A stretch of 64,000 nt of DNA from Eublepharis macularius. Its lineage: Eukaryota > Chordata > Lepidosauria > Squamata > Eublepharidae. The notes beneath the pieces are model-generated. The model was not told the DNA's origin and ran no database searches. It saw only the letters and a program-made list of their open reading frames with translations. The stretch covers positions 8,558,501 to 8,622,500 of the forward strand of contig NC_072798.1 of NCBI RefSeq assembly GCF_028583425.1, written 5' to 3'. Made by a program: the position numbers and the translations under genes. The stretch's first letter is position 1; the number at the start of each line of letters is the position of its first letter. Shown piece by piece: positions 10,425-20,269 of this stretch.

Positions 10425-11170
10425 TGCGGTCCATCTAGTTTAGCATCCTGTCTCTCATAGTGGCCAACCAGTGGAGGGCCAAGGAACATGTCACGGAGGC
10501 CAAAGACTTCTGTGGAGGTGACCTTCCAGTACTGCCTCTAAACATAGAAATTCTCTTTAGTTACCATGCCTAATAGCCACTTATGGACCTCTCCTCCATG
10601 AACATGTCTAAACCCCTTTTACAGCCATGTATCCCTGTGGCCATCACTACATCCTCCAGTGACGAATTCCACATTTCTTTTCTTTTTTTCATGTGGAATT
10701 TTTCTTTATTTAAACTATAAACAATAACATAAAAGCTACAGACAATAAATACAGAAGGTAAAAAAGACAACATTCTAAAAAGAAGATGCACTAACAATAC
10801 ATAAACAAGTAAAAAAAGGGGGGGGGAAACGCTTAAACTAAACTACAGATTGAATTCCCCTTTTCCCCACCACAAATATGGATCATTTTCAGAATCTCAC
10901 TTATTCTTTTAAACATAAGAGCCCTTTTTCCCTATGGTTCATGATTTTAATCTATAAATCCAGATGTCATCAAGTCATTATCCATTTCACGTAAAAAGTC
11001 TATAAACGGTTTCCATTCAGTCCAAAATGTAACTAATGTCTTTTCCCTAAACAGTGAAATGTGGCGGTGAATTCCACATTTCAATCACTCGGACCCTGGA
11101 GTTCCCCTCCAAGACTCTACTTAACTAGAAGTACCAAAAGGCTTGTGGCATAAATCATTACATGTGCTTC
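10425..11170 (-). repeat. CR1-like LINE fragment, interrupted by a LINE tail
   Basis: CCATCTAGTTTAGCATCCTG and CTCATAGTGGCCAACCAG mark a dispersed CR1-like fragment that also occurs at 19560, 21300 and 33165. It is split by the insertion at 10678-11068. Confidence 0.55.
10678..11068 (-). mobile_element. 5'-truncated L1-like LINE tail with 14-bp TSD
   Basis: Flanked by perfect 14-bp repeats GAATTCCACATTTC (10664-10677 and 11069-11082). The T-rich left end is the polyA tail of a minus-strand insertion. Confidence 0.8.
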
Positions 11171-11399
11171 AACTCTGCTCATATGTATAAAAAGATTCCG
11201 CTGCAACTCCTACTAGCCAATGGCGGCCATCTTGCAAGGAAATAAGAGTGAGTTGTATTGCTATCAAACAATATGCATGCTGTTATAAAGAAAGTTAATG
11301 TTTATTGAGATAGTAAAATAAAGTGGCCAAAATACATTTAGAGATTGGAAAGTCCAAACTGTATATCCACCATTAAAACGATGGACCACTTAGAGTAGT

Positions 11400-11717
11400 G
11401 AAATAGCAAAGAGTCCAGTAGCACCTTTAAGACTAACCAACTTTATTGTAGCATAAGCTTTTGAGAGCCACAGCTCTCTTTGTCAGAGGCATCGTCAGCT
11501 TTTGAGAACCACAGCTCTTTTCATCAGATGCATCATCAGAAAGCCAGTGTTCTGACGAAGAGAGTTGTGGTTCTTGAAAGCTGATGATGCATCTGACGAA
11601 GAGAGCTGTGGTTCTCGAAAGCTTATGCTACAATAAAGTTGGTTAGTCTTAAAGGTGCTACTGGACTCTTTGCTATTTTGCTACTGCAGACTAACATGGC
11701 TAACTCCTCTGGATCTT
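11400..11717. repeat. Fold-back repeat (GAGTCCAGTAGCACC family)
   Basis: Inverted arms with the CTTATGCTACAATAAAGTTGG segment. This copy is an intact empty-site equivalent for the Helitron insertion at 53528. Confidence 0.8.
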
Positions 11718-11987
11718 GAAGACAGCTAGATTCAGAACACCATTCATTTTGGCTTAGCAATGCAAGGTTTGAGTGTAGGCAAAAGGCAGGAGAAAAAAGA
11801 GGGAAATTTTGCAAGATCCAAAAGGTTGCTCTCCCAGCAGAAAAGCACATTGCTGTTCGCTCAAGACAGGATAACAACCTGGTGCAAGAAGATCAACACA
11901 CATCGTGTGCAGAATGTCCTTCAGCTACCCAGGGTAGCTGTTTCCACATTTCCTTCTACAGACAATTGCACAATATTCCTGAGTGTT

Positions 11988-12076
11988 ACGTTTATAAAGT
12001 GGGGACAATTCCTTTCTGCAAACATTCTTCTTGAGACTCTTCAAAGACCTCATACATCTGCAGAAAGGTTTGGCAG
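11988..12076 (+). promoter_or_regulatory. Weak candidate promoter and leader exon for gene 2
   Basis: TTTATAAAG at about 11991 and a good donor GGCAG|GTAAGTG ending 12075 have the same spacing as in genes 3 and 4. Sequence similarity to those segments is poor, so this may be chance. Confidence 0.22.
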
Positions 12077-12236
12077 GTAAGTGTGTTTGGATCTCAGACT
12101 GGCTATTTGGGTCCATCTGTCACTGTTTCTGTTTAACCTTGCAGTCGCTGACTCTTTTGTTCTTCACCAGCTTGGGCCATATCCTGCTGTGTTCCCTAAC
12201 TCATTTGTTAGCTTGTGCCCATTTAGTGCTTAAACT

Positions 12237-12670
12237 TGTTGGGATTTAGCAATTGTTTCCGTTTCAGTCATGAAGAGTTAAACTGTTTGTGTTACTAAGT
12301 TAGTAAACTTATTTGCATGTAACAACTTAGGCCTCGAATAAGGATTCCCACCAAGGAAAGGGGCGTCACTAGTCTTAATGAAATAGAATTAGGATTTTCT
12401 ATTGGGCAACCTGTTGGGGGGGGCAATTAAGTGAAACTATATACTGAAGTTTTATTGATATTTTTCTCAGAGTTACTTAGTTACACACAGCCTCTCAGTC
12501 TAGCAATATGTAGTCAGTCTAGCAATTTCTTATTTTCATCCAATGTAACCATATTTTTATCTTTTATGTAGTAAAGTATTCTTACAGAGCTATACTGGAG
12601 TATGTGTCTGTTCTCATTCGTTCCAATGTGCAATCTTTGCCCTCTGCTAATTAAGTATCAATTGCCAACA
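12237..12670. mobile_element. Solo LTR with 5-bp TSD AAACT
   Basis: Begins TGTTGGGAT, ends GCCAACA, and is flanked by AAACT at 12232-12236 and 12671-12675. Homologous to 39630-40062 and to the interrupted copy at 26872-27858. No internal region is attached. Confidence 0.75.
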
Positions 12671-12679
12671 AAACTCCGA

Positions 12680-13095
12680 CCCATTTTTTTTCATTCGTGT
12701 CCTCCAAGAATTAAACTGAACCATACAGCTGCAGATTCATTTCTTAAATGTGGGACAGGTATAAAGCAATGGGGCACAGAGGATTTATTTTATAAAAAAT
12801 GGTAGATGGGAGCGGATGTTAATCTTGCTTACTGCTTTCCTGTCCACCCCCCAGCAATTTTTCTTCTAGCTGGGTGCACAAACTAGAAATGAATCAGGTG
12901 AGCGGAAGCAACCCCGATGAAGGATGCCAGGGAGAAGTGGTGGTTGAAGCAATGGCTGAGCACTCCGTTCTCCTCTGCATCAGTACACACGCAACCCACC
13001 AAAGGGGGAAATAGCATTCCCAGGACCATTTCAGGTTGGAAAGCGGCACAGGGGGGGAAGGCGGACGCCCCTTCACACCTCGATCCTGATCCAAA
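12680..13095. other. No recognised feature
   Basis: Non-coding; no repeat boundary supported. Confidence 0.35.
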
Positions 13096-13103
13096 TTAGG
13101 TCC

Positions 13104-13640
13104 CCGCACACTTTATTTATTTTATTTATATATTTCATATTTCTATTCCGCCCTCCCTGCAAGCTGGCTTGGGGCGGAAAATAACATTAAAATACAATTA
13201 AAAATTCATCAACATTAAAACAACAGTGTATTAATACACATTTAAAACAGGATGGTGGGCAGCCTTCACAGGGAGGGTTATGATTTTATACACCCCTTTT
13301 TTCAGGCCGGTGGAGGCCCAGACTCAGCCATATGCCTGGCAGAACAACTCTGTCTTGCAGGCCCGGCGAAAAGATAGTAGGTCCTGCCAGGCCCAGATTT
13401 CAGCAGACAGAGAGTTCCACCAGGCGGGAGCCAGGACCGAAAAGGCCCTGGCTCTAGTCGAGGCTAGGCAGGCCTCCTTGGGGCCAGGCACCACCAACAG
13501 CTGATGGTCTCCTGATCGGAGTGTCCTCTGGGAAATATATTGGAAAATATTTCTTGTGACCCGTTCCTGCCGTCTGACTGTCAGAGTGAAAATCAGGGCA
13601 GAGGAACCCCAGACTACACAGGTTACAAAATGTAACATGT
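13104..13640 (-). mobile_element. L2 LINE 3' end
   Basis: Minus-strand tail: TTTATTTATT simple end, ATTCCGCCCTCCC, then the reverse of the L2 C-terminal coding region. It matches the end of the element at 61260-63411 (CCAGGCATATGGC, GTTCCACCAGGCGGGAGCC). Confidence 0.85.
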
Positions 13641-13689
13641 AGTTTGGCCCTTTTCAGAGGTGTGGACTAAACTGTTATGAACACGTAAT

Positions 13690-14030
13690 AAAAATGAAAT
13701 CCTGCCCTTAAAGTCATAGTTGACTTATGGCAACCCCTGGCGGGCTTTTCGTGGCAAGAGATGAACAGAGGTGCTTTGCCATTGCCTCCCTCTGCAATCC
13801 TAGTTTTTATTTGGAGTGGTGGTGGAGAGTGCCCTCAAGTCATAGTTGACTTATGGCGACCCCTGGTGGAATTTTCATGGCAAGAGACTAACAGAAGTGG
13901 TTTGCCATTGCTTGCCTCTGCAACCCTGGTTTTCATTGGAGGTCTCCCATCCAATTCCTAACCAAGGCCGATTTTGCTTAGCTTCTAAGATCTGACGAGA
14001 TCAAGATCTCCTGGGCTACCCGTAAATAAA
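13690..14030 (-). repeat. Two 5S-rRNA-derived SINE copies in tandem
   Basis: A partial body (13690-13815) is followed by a fuller copy (13825-14030). Both carry AGTTGACTTATGGC, and the second ends in the reversed 5S head (GATCTGACGAGATC). Confidence 0.7.
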
Positions 14031-14307
14031 TATCAAGGGGAGCGCATTGGATCAATGCTGCTACCTTGTTCCTTTTTTTCCCTTTCTCATTTTTAGCTCC
14101 AGCCAGTGGGAGGGCATAATTTAAGAACAATCCCCCTGACTTGTTTTTCAGTGCTTGTCTTGGTTGTTATCCTCTTTTTGTCAAAGTTTTTAGAATGTTG
14201 TGTTTCAGTCAAGGTCTTTAAAGTCTGGAAAATATAGTTGGCAAAAATGGGTGTTTGCGATGGTTTCATTCCCCTCTCTTCTCTTTTTCTTTATAAACAG
14301 CTCAGCA

Positions 14308-14589
14308 ATGTTGCTGCTGTTCCTGTCCCTCGTTTCGGCATCATTTATCATGCCTGGAAACAGCGAGGTGGTGCAGAGTTTTAATACATGCCTTGACTTC
14401 TTTTTGGATAAGAAGCTCCCAGATGAAGCTCTGACGCCGCTCGACCCAGCCCGAATTTGCCAGACATACAAGAACAGGCATCATTTTGCCACAATGTACG
14501 ATAGAAAGAACCGCATTCCAGTGTACTCTGCTTATATTTATAATCCTAAAAAGGGTGACAGAGGGGAATACTGGATGATAGAGCCCCAG
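14308..14589 (+). CDS. ENDOD1-like: ENDOD1-like protein, gene 2, coding exon 1
   Basis: First coding exon (94 codons), collinear without gaps with exon 1 of genes 1, 3 and 4. Signal peptide MLLLFLSLVSASF, then EVVQSFNTC, ARICQTY and FATMYDRKNRIPVYSAY. An open frame extends upstream to 14200, but the conserved signal peptide start at 14308 and the acceptor-like TTTATAAACAG|CTCAGCA immediately before it make 14308 the likely start. Donor CAG|GTAAGT follows 14589. Joined to 18708-19256 it gives 276 aa. Residues 29-31, 57-60 and 80-88 differ from the paralogues, the same positions that vary between genes 3 and 4. Probably secreted. Confidence 0.85.
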
Positions 14590-14754
14590 GTAAGTGGACT
14601 TTGCTGCTGCCTAATCCCAGAATTCAAATAGAAGAAAAGGACCGAGGGAGGCAGACGCATGTCCCTGGGGAGGGAGCTCCAAATTAGGCACATGTTATTC
14701 TCGGCATGGAACAAGGGTCACTGGGTGTGTGGGGCGGGGAGGGGAAGGTAGTTG

Positions 14755-14838
14755 TGAATTTCTTGCATTGTGCAGGGGGTTGGACTAGATGACCTTGGAA
14801 GTACCTTTCAACCCCATAATTTTATTATTCTATTCCTA
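14755..14838 (+). repeat. CR1 3' tail fragment
   Basis: GGGGGTTGGACTAGATGACC and an ATTCTATTCC-like end. Confidence 0.75.
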
Positions 14839-14889
14839 CAATCCGCCAATTAAAGAGTGAAACATGGTTAGTCTGGCTGGATTTATGCT

Positions 14890-15060
14890 TGATAACCATC
14901 ACCATTGCTTTGTTTCCAAGATGCTTAGAGAGCCATTGCTTCATAATTTGTTCCAGGTTGCAGTTTCCCAGATCCCCCCACCCCTCCTTTTGTAGATTGG
15001 GTCAACATCTGCCCACTTTCTGTCCTGTGGCACTATACACATCCTCCAGTGCTTATCAAA
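14890..15060 (-). repeat. Degraded CR1 reverse transcriptase fragment
   Basis: Read in reverse, the region resembles the start of a CR1 RT domain (weak similarity around the stretch that corresponds to IFKKG and NYRP). Confidence 0.4.
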
Positions 15061-15667
15061 AGCGATAGATGTGCTGAGAGGATAGCAGCAACTTCTTTTA
15101 GAATCCTGGGATGCAATTCAGACGCATGAGAAAACTTGAAATGAGTTCAGGGTAACTCGGTATTCTCTGATCAGCCCTTCAATCCGGAGCTGCAAATGTG
15201 TCCCTTTGTGGTTCACGTCACTTTTGCAAGGTTCCATACGGTGGCAAAATAGGAACTAACCAGGTCTTAGGTGGTAAGATTTCATTATCTCTCCTGAGCA
15301 GCAGGCCTCCCATTTCCTTCCTTTTACTTTGAACGTAACTGAAAACGCTCTTTTTGTTGTTCTTAGTAACCTTTGCCAGCTTCTAATCATTTCAAACGTA
15401 AGCTTTCCCTCTCTGGGAATTGCCTCCAGATGTCTCAAGTGACCTGCCTTTCCTTCCATCTCCAATACAAGCTCTTTTGAATTTTTGGTTCATCACAACT
15501 TTTTCTGCAGCCACACTGGCCTCCTCAGACAACTCCCATTTTTCTTTGCCATTGGCATTGTTTCTGTCTCTTTAGTAACTATCTTTTCAAGAACTCCTAT
15601 CCACCTAGGACGCCTTTCCCTGGCGGGTGATTTAACCACCTAACAGTTCTCTAAATTTATTATGATC
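15061..15667. other. Unassigned gene 2 intron sequence
   Basis: No coding or repeat assignment could be supported. It may be old LINE sequence. Confidence 0.3.
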
Positions 15668-15675
15668 GGCTTTTC

Positions 15676-16150
15676 CAGGGGTCATTTCTTAGAAAAATAA
15701 CCGCTGGAACTCATTAGCATAACTCATTAGCATATGCCATGCCTTGACATCACTGGAGGAGTATTATTAGCATAACTGATTTGCATATGCCACACCCCCT
15801 GACTTCACCTATCCTGGCTGTTTTGGACCCAATCCTGGCCATTCAGGGCCGAAATTGGGCCCAAAATGGCAAAAAGGGGCTGAAAATGGCTGAAAAGGGG
15901 CCAAAATTGGTCAGAATTGGGCCACTGCTAAGCAGGAGAGTGATCCACCACCTGTCAGAGGCCCAATCCTGGCCATTTTGGGACCAATCCTAGCTGTTTT
16001 AGGTCCAATTCTGGCCATTTTGGGCCCAATCCAGGCCCAAACGGGCCAAAAATGGCCAGAAATCAGGTGGGTGGGGCCACCTGACATGTGACCTCTTTGG
16101 AGAACTACTGGAACTGTGTTATTGCACATTCCCCCTCAAAATGAGCCCTG
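15676..16150. mobile_element. Non-autonomous hAT element, 8-bp TSD GGCTTTTC
   Basis: Ends CAGGGGTCATTTC and AAATGAGCCCTG, with perfect 8-bp repeats at 15668-15675 and 16151-16158. The interior consists of short GGCCAATTTTGG-like repeats. Same family as 26920-27345. Confidence 0.88.
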
Positions 16151-16444
16151 GGCTTTTCTAAAGCTCAAGGTACTTTTAAAATTTTTTATTCACCATTAGC
16201 TTCCCATAGCTTTCACTTACCAAAGTTCCCACTAATTGTGTTTCATTGGCCAAGATTTCCTTGTTACTTTGGATCAGTTGAAAGATAGACAACCCCTCAT
16301 TCTTTCCTTGAAAAGAAGAAGGAATTAAAGAATTTTACTGGACTTGCCACACTTACACAGCAGTCCTAAGCAGGTGAGTATCATTTTATTCAATGGGGCT
16401 TATTCGTAGGAAAGTGTTCTTAGGATTGCAGCCTTTGTGAAGAC

Positions 16445-16706
16445 CAGGGCTTTTTTTCAGCAGGAACGTAGGGGAATGGAGTTCCAGAACCTCTTGAAAA
16501 TGGTCACATGGCTGGTGGCCCCGCCCCCTGATCTCCAGACAGAGGGGAGTTTACATTGCCCTCTGCACCGCTGGAGCGGCGTGGAGGGCAATCTAAACTC
16601 CCCTCTGTCTGGAAATCAGGGGGCGGGGCCACCAGCCATGTGACCATTTTCTCCGAGGGCAACCCACTGAGTTCCGCCACCTCTTTTCCCAGAAAAAAAA
16701 GCCCCG
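16445..16706. mobile_element. Palindromic hAT-type MITE, 8-bp TSD GTGAAGAC
   Basis: Starts CAGGGCTTTTTTTCAG and ends GAAAAAAAAGCCCCG. Perfect 8-bp repeats lie at 16437-16444 and 16707-16714. The long inverted interior has GGTCACATGGCTGGTGGCCC arms. Confidence 0.88.
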
Positions 16707-16714
16707 GTGAAGAC

Positions 16715-17585
16715 TGTTTCTCAACAGATACGAGGGCAGCTTAAGTCTCCAATTATTATTCATTCATGCTTCCAGAAACATCTGCAGTTTGTTTCAGGAA
16801 AGCATCATCCACATTCTCTCCTTGGTTTAGTAGTATCGAGACGACTCCAGCCACAATATTGTTTGTTGTTGTATTACTTTTTTTACAAAATATATCCTTC
16901 AATTGCTATCATCCAGAGATAGAAGTCATCCTACCAACTCTCAGTTGAAGCTCATAAGCTCTAGTATTTAGCTTCTTGTTCTAGGAGTTAAATGTTATCT
17001 TATTTCCTCATACTCTGACCATTGGCACATAGGCAGTGACAGCCACGACTCTTGTATGCCAAGATCTTTCCTGTCATTTTACTGTGCAGATTGTTAGATG
17101 CCAGGGCAAGCTGCAGTTTGTTTAGTAGAAAACAAGTATCTTTAGTATTTAACTTTCCACTCACCTTCAGGCTTATGTCTCCAAGCCCCACAGCATTCAA
17201 TTGACAGGCCTCTTGTAGTGCACTCCTAAGGATACTTTCTTGGGAGTAAGCCCCCTTGAATAAAATGAGTAGGATTCTGAGTAGACCAGCCTAGGATTGT
17301 TCTGTTCATCAGCATCACCGGGCTTCCACCAAAAACATTCTCCTCACTCCGCATGAGGAGCAGCCCATCTCTCACCAGAAGTCCTTCATCACGGAAGCTT
17401 AAGTTGTTGCCCCGGAAAACAAATCTCTCTCTCTCTCCACATCTCTTTGTGTGCAGCCCTCTTCTTCATACAGGAAGAGTAGACAAGGGCACTGTTTGAG
17501 CCCAAATGTTTTTCATCTGCCTCCCTAGAGCCTCACAGTCAGTTGTGGTATAGTCCTAGCTGTACCTGGCAGTGTCATTTGTTCC
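16715..17585. other. Unassigned gene 2 intron sequence
   Basis: Non-coding. A CTCTCTCTCTC run lies near 17430. Nothing else is supported. Confidence 0.3.
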
Positions 17586-17594
17586 CACACTCAT

Positions 17595-17814
17595 AGATCC
17601 AGAGGAGTTAGCCGTGTTAGTCTGTAGTAGCAAAATCAAAAAGAGTCCAGTAGCACCTTTAAGACTAACCAATTTTATTGTAGCATAAGCTTTCGAGAAT
17701 CAAGTTCTCTTTGTCAGATGCCTGGCATCTGACGAAGAGAACTTGATTCTCGAAAGCTTATGCTACAATAAAATTGGTTAGTCTTAAAGGTGCTACTGGA
17801 CTCTTTTTGATTTT
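17595..17814. repeat. Fold-back repeat with 10-bp direct flanks
   Basis: Inverted arms around 17721. The left flank TTCCCACACTCAT and right flank TTCCCACACTGAT form a long target duplication. The element head is TCCAGAGGAGTTAGCCG and the end is TTTTTGATTTTG. Confidence 0.8.
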
Positions 17815-18140
17815 GTTCCCACACTGATGAGCAAAAAGGGAGGACAAACAAATACTTGACTGATCCCAGCATCCTGGATGTCTGGCTAGTTGTTTTACGG
17901 TGTTTCAACTCCCCCCCCCCAAATTCTTACTTTTTAACCTTTGAGGGCATCACCAAGACAGCAATTAAAGAGAACAGGAAAAAAATCTCAGGACCCTGAC
18001 TTGCTGAAGAAGCTCTTGTTTAGTATCTTTCCTAAATGTTGACGCAACACAACAGCAAGGCATTGCTCATTCACAGTTGTTAATGCCCTCTTACTAAAAT
18101 GCACAAGAAGGTAACTGAGAGCTATGAGATACCATAGGAA

Positions 18141-18369
18141 TAGGGTTGCCAGCTCCAACTTGGGATATTCCTGGAGATCTGGAGGGTGAAACCTGGAGAA
18201 ACCTGGAGAAAGTGGGGTTTGGGGAGGGAAAGGACCTTGACATGGCATAATCTCATAGAGTCTATCCTCAAAAGCAGCCATTTTCTCCAGGTGAACTAAT
18301 CTCTGTGGCTTGGAGACCAATTGTAATTCCAGGAGATCTCCAGCCACTACCTGGAGGCTGGCAACCCTA
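18141..18369. mobile_element. hAT-type MITE, 8-bp TSD CATAGGAA
   Basis: Ends TAGGGTTGCCAGC and GCTGGCAACCCTA, flanked by CATAGGAA (18133-18140, 18370-18377). Diverged relatives lie at 25736, 30531 and 40636. Confidence 0.88.
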
Positions 18370-18507
18370 CATAGGAATTAAATTCATGGAGGACCATAGG
18401 GAAGGTTGTCAGGCTTCCTGGACCTCCTTTGATGGCTGTGCAGCAGAAGTTCTCCTTCTGGACTTCAAGGACCTGGTTTTGGTCCAGCAGAGTATTTGAC
18501 CTGATAA

Positions 18508-18672
18508 GCATAGAATCATAAAGTTGAAAGGGGCCTTACAGACCATCTAGTCCAACTCCTGCCCAGTGCAGGAACAGCCTAAAGCATCCCAGACAAGCAT
18601 CCGTCCAGTCTCTCATTGAAGACTGCAATGAGGGGGAGCCCACCACATCCCTAAGCAGCCGATTCCACTGTT
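18508..18672 (-). repeat. CR1 3' fragment next to gene 2 exon 2
   Basis: ATAGAATCATAAAG and ACAGACCATCTAGTCC are the reverse of a CR1 3' end. It stops about 35 nt before the exon 2 acceptor. Confidence 0.8.
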
Positions 18673-18707
18673 GGATTACTTTTAATTAACCATTTTTATT
18701 TGTGCAG

Positions 18708-19256
18708 CTTGCAAACAGAAGCTATGGTAAGAACATGGAAGCTGAGGAGGAGAGCAGTATTCCTGCATCAGAGATTTTTGCAAGCCAGGCCACTTCTTCT
18801 GACTACGAAGGTGCCCCATTATCCGTCCTCCAAGGACAACTCAACCCCACAGTCCATCAATCAGACGAAGACAGCAAAACTGCTACTTTTATCCTGACGA
18901 ACGTCGCACCACTTTCCAACAATCTCCTCCAAGGGGCATGGGCAGAATATGAATCAAAAACCATGAAGAACAAGAACAATCAGTTTGGGTGCAGTAAAAT
19001 CTACGTCATCACAGGGGTGGTGCCTGGAAAAGACACCTTAGCCAATGGCAGGATCAATTACCCCAGCCACATCTGGTCGGCAGCCTGCTGCGTGCTTGAG
19101 AACAACGCCAGGACGTCCTGGGGGGTCATTGCAGATAATGACTGGGACATTAGAGAACCTACAGTCATGGAGCTCACGCTGGGAGAACTGGAGCTAAAGC
19201 TTGCTGGGCTCTACAACAAGAACAAAATTGACCTTTTCCACAGTTCTTGTTACTAG
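18708..19256 (+). CDS. ENDOD1-like: ENDOD1-like protein, gene 2, coding exon 2; catalytic residues replaced
   Basis: Second coding exon (182 codons plus stop) after a TTTGTGCAG acceptor. It has an intact frame, the same length pattern, the block FGCSKIYVITGVVPG, the AACC motif and the terminal SSCY. The DKGHLNP motif of genes 1 and 3 reads LQGQLNP here, so the predicted general base His138 is Gln. LNQG reads LLQG, so the predicted metal-binding Asn168 is Leu; Glu176 is kept. By analogy with Serratia nuclease this paralogue should be catalytically dead or strongly altered. Because the frame, signal peptide, Cys and splice sites are preserved, it may be kept for a non-catalytic role such as nucleic acid binding; that is inference. 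A CR1 remnant ends about 35 nt before the acceptor. Confidence 0.85.
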   Translation, partial: LANRSYGKNMEAEEESSIPASEIFASQATSSDYEGAPLSVLQGQLNPTVHQSDEDSKTATFILTNVAPLSNNLLQGAWAEYESKTMKNKNNQFGCSKIYVITGVVPGKDTLANGRINYPSHIWSAACCVLENNARTSWGVIADNDWDIREPTVMELTLGELELKLAGLYNKNKIDLFHSSCY

Positions 19257-19406
19257 CCCCCAAACTTAAAATGTGCTTTGCCATCATTAAGCTTTTTGTC
19301 CTTAGTGTTGACTGTGGTATGATAGCAGGGTGGGTGGGAACACCAGAAATGACACCTCCTCCGTCATCTCCTGGCAGGATCTCCAAGGTTTTTAAACTCT
19401 GTGTGA
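19257..19406 (+). other. Gene 2 proximal 3' UTR, cut by a SINE
   Basis: Sequence after the stop matches the start of the 3' UTRs of genes 1 and 3 (GTGCTTTGCC, TGACTGTGGTATG, CTCCGTCATCTC). A tRNA-derived SINE follows at 19407. The paralogous AATAAA block is not found downstream, so the polyA site of gene 2 is unknown. Confidence 0.55.
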
Positions 19407-19560
19407 GACAGTGCAGTGTAGTGGTTAGAGTGCTGGACTAGCATGTGGGACATACACATTTGAATCCCCACTATGGCCATGGATGATCTGGGTGATCTTG
19501 GTGATCTTGGGTGATCTTGGGCAAGCCACTCTCATCCTAACCTACCTCACAGGGTTCAGA
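19407..19560 (+). repeat. tRNA-derived SINE
   Basis: GTGTAGTGGTTAGAGTGCTGG (A box region) and TTTGAATCCCC (B box). A small internal tandem of GGTGATCTTG lies at about 19490-19517. Confidence 0.8.
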
Positions 19561-19646
19561 ATATAAAAAAGACCAGTGGGATGAGAGCAGGAGTTTGTCT
19601 AGTCCAGCATCCTGTCTCACACAGTGGCCCATCAGGTGCAACAGAG

Positions 19647-20106
19647 AGCCGAACCACACGATACGAATTACATGGGAATGACACGCAAATGCGCTTACGC
19701 GTTTTCCAACGTTGCTTTCACCTACACGCGCCAGGACTGCTGGACCTCCATTGAACCCATGCTCATGTTGGCATGGGGTTTCTTGGCATTCCTCCAAGAC
19801 ACGGGAAGGATATCCCATCATGCATCTCCACTTTGCGCATGCTTAATCCATGTTCAGAGAGCACAGTGGAAAGAGCTGCCGATGGGAAGTGGAAGATAAA
19901 GGAAAAATGGACACTCTGCATGGCCGACTCACTGATCGTGACCACGTCCACTCACCATCGTGGCTACACTGGAGCCAAAAACTTTGGACGGGTGCCTGGA
20001 CCAGGACGCGTGCTTATCGAGGGAATCCTGGACATGGGCAGTTGAGGTAAAACGCGATTCCTGACACTCACTCAGTCTCGAGTAATTCGTATCGTGTGGT
20101 TCAGCT
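19647..20106. mobile_element. DNA transposon remnant with TIRs, 5-bp TSD CAGAG
   Basis: Terminal inverted repeats AGCCGAACCACACGATACGA and TCGTATCGTGTGGTTCAGCT, flanked by CAGAG at 19642-19646 and 20107-20111. The interior has no transposase frame. It splits a CR1-like fragment. Confidence 0.75.
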
Positions 20107-20269
20107 CAGAGGGTTGACACCAGGGCACAGGGACGGAATCCTTCCTTTGCAGTTGCCTCATGGTACTGATATTCAGAGGTTTACTGGCTTTAATGGGGAT
20201 GTTCCTTTTAGCCACCATGGCTGGTAACCACTGACAGAGCTATCATTCACCATAAATCTACACAGGGGC

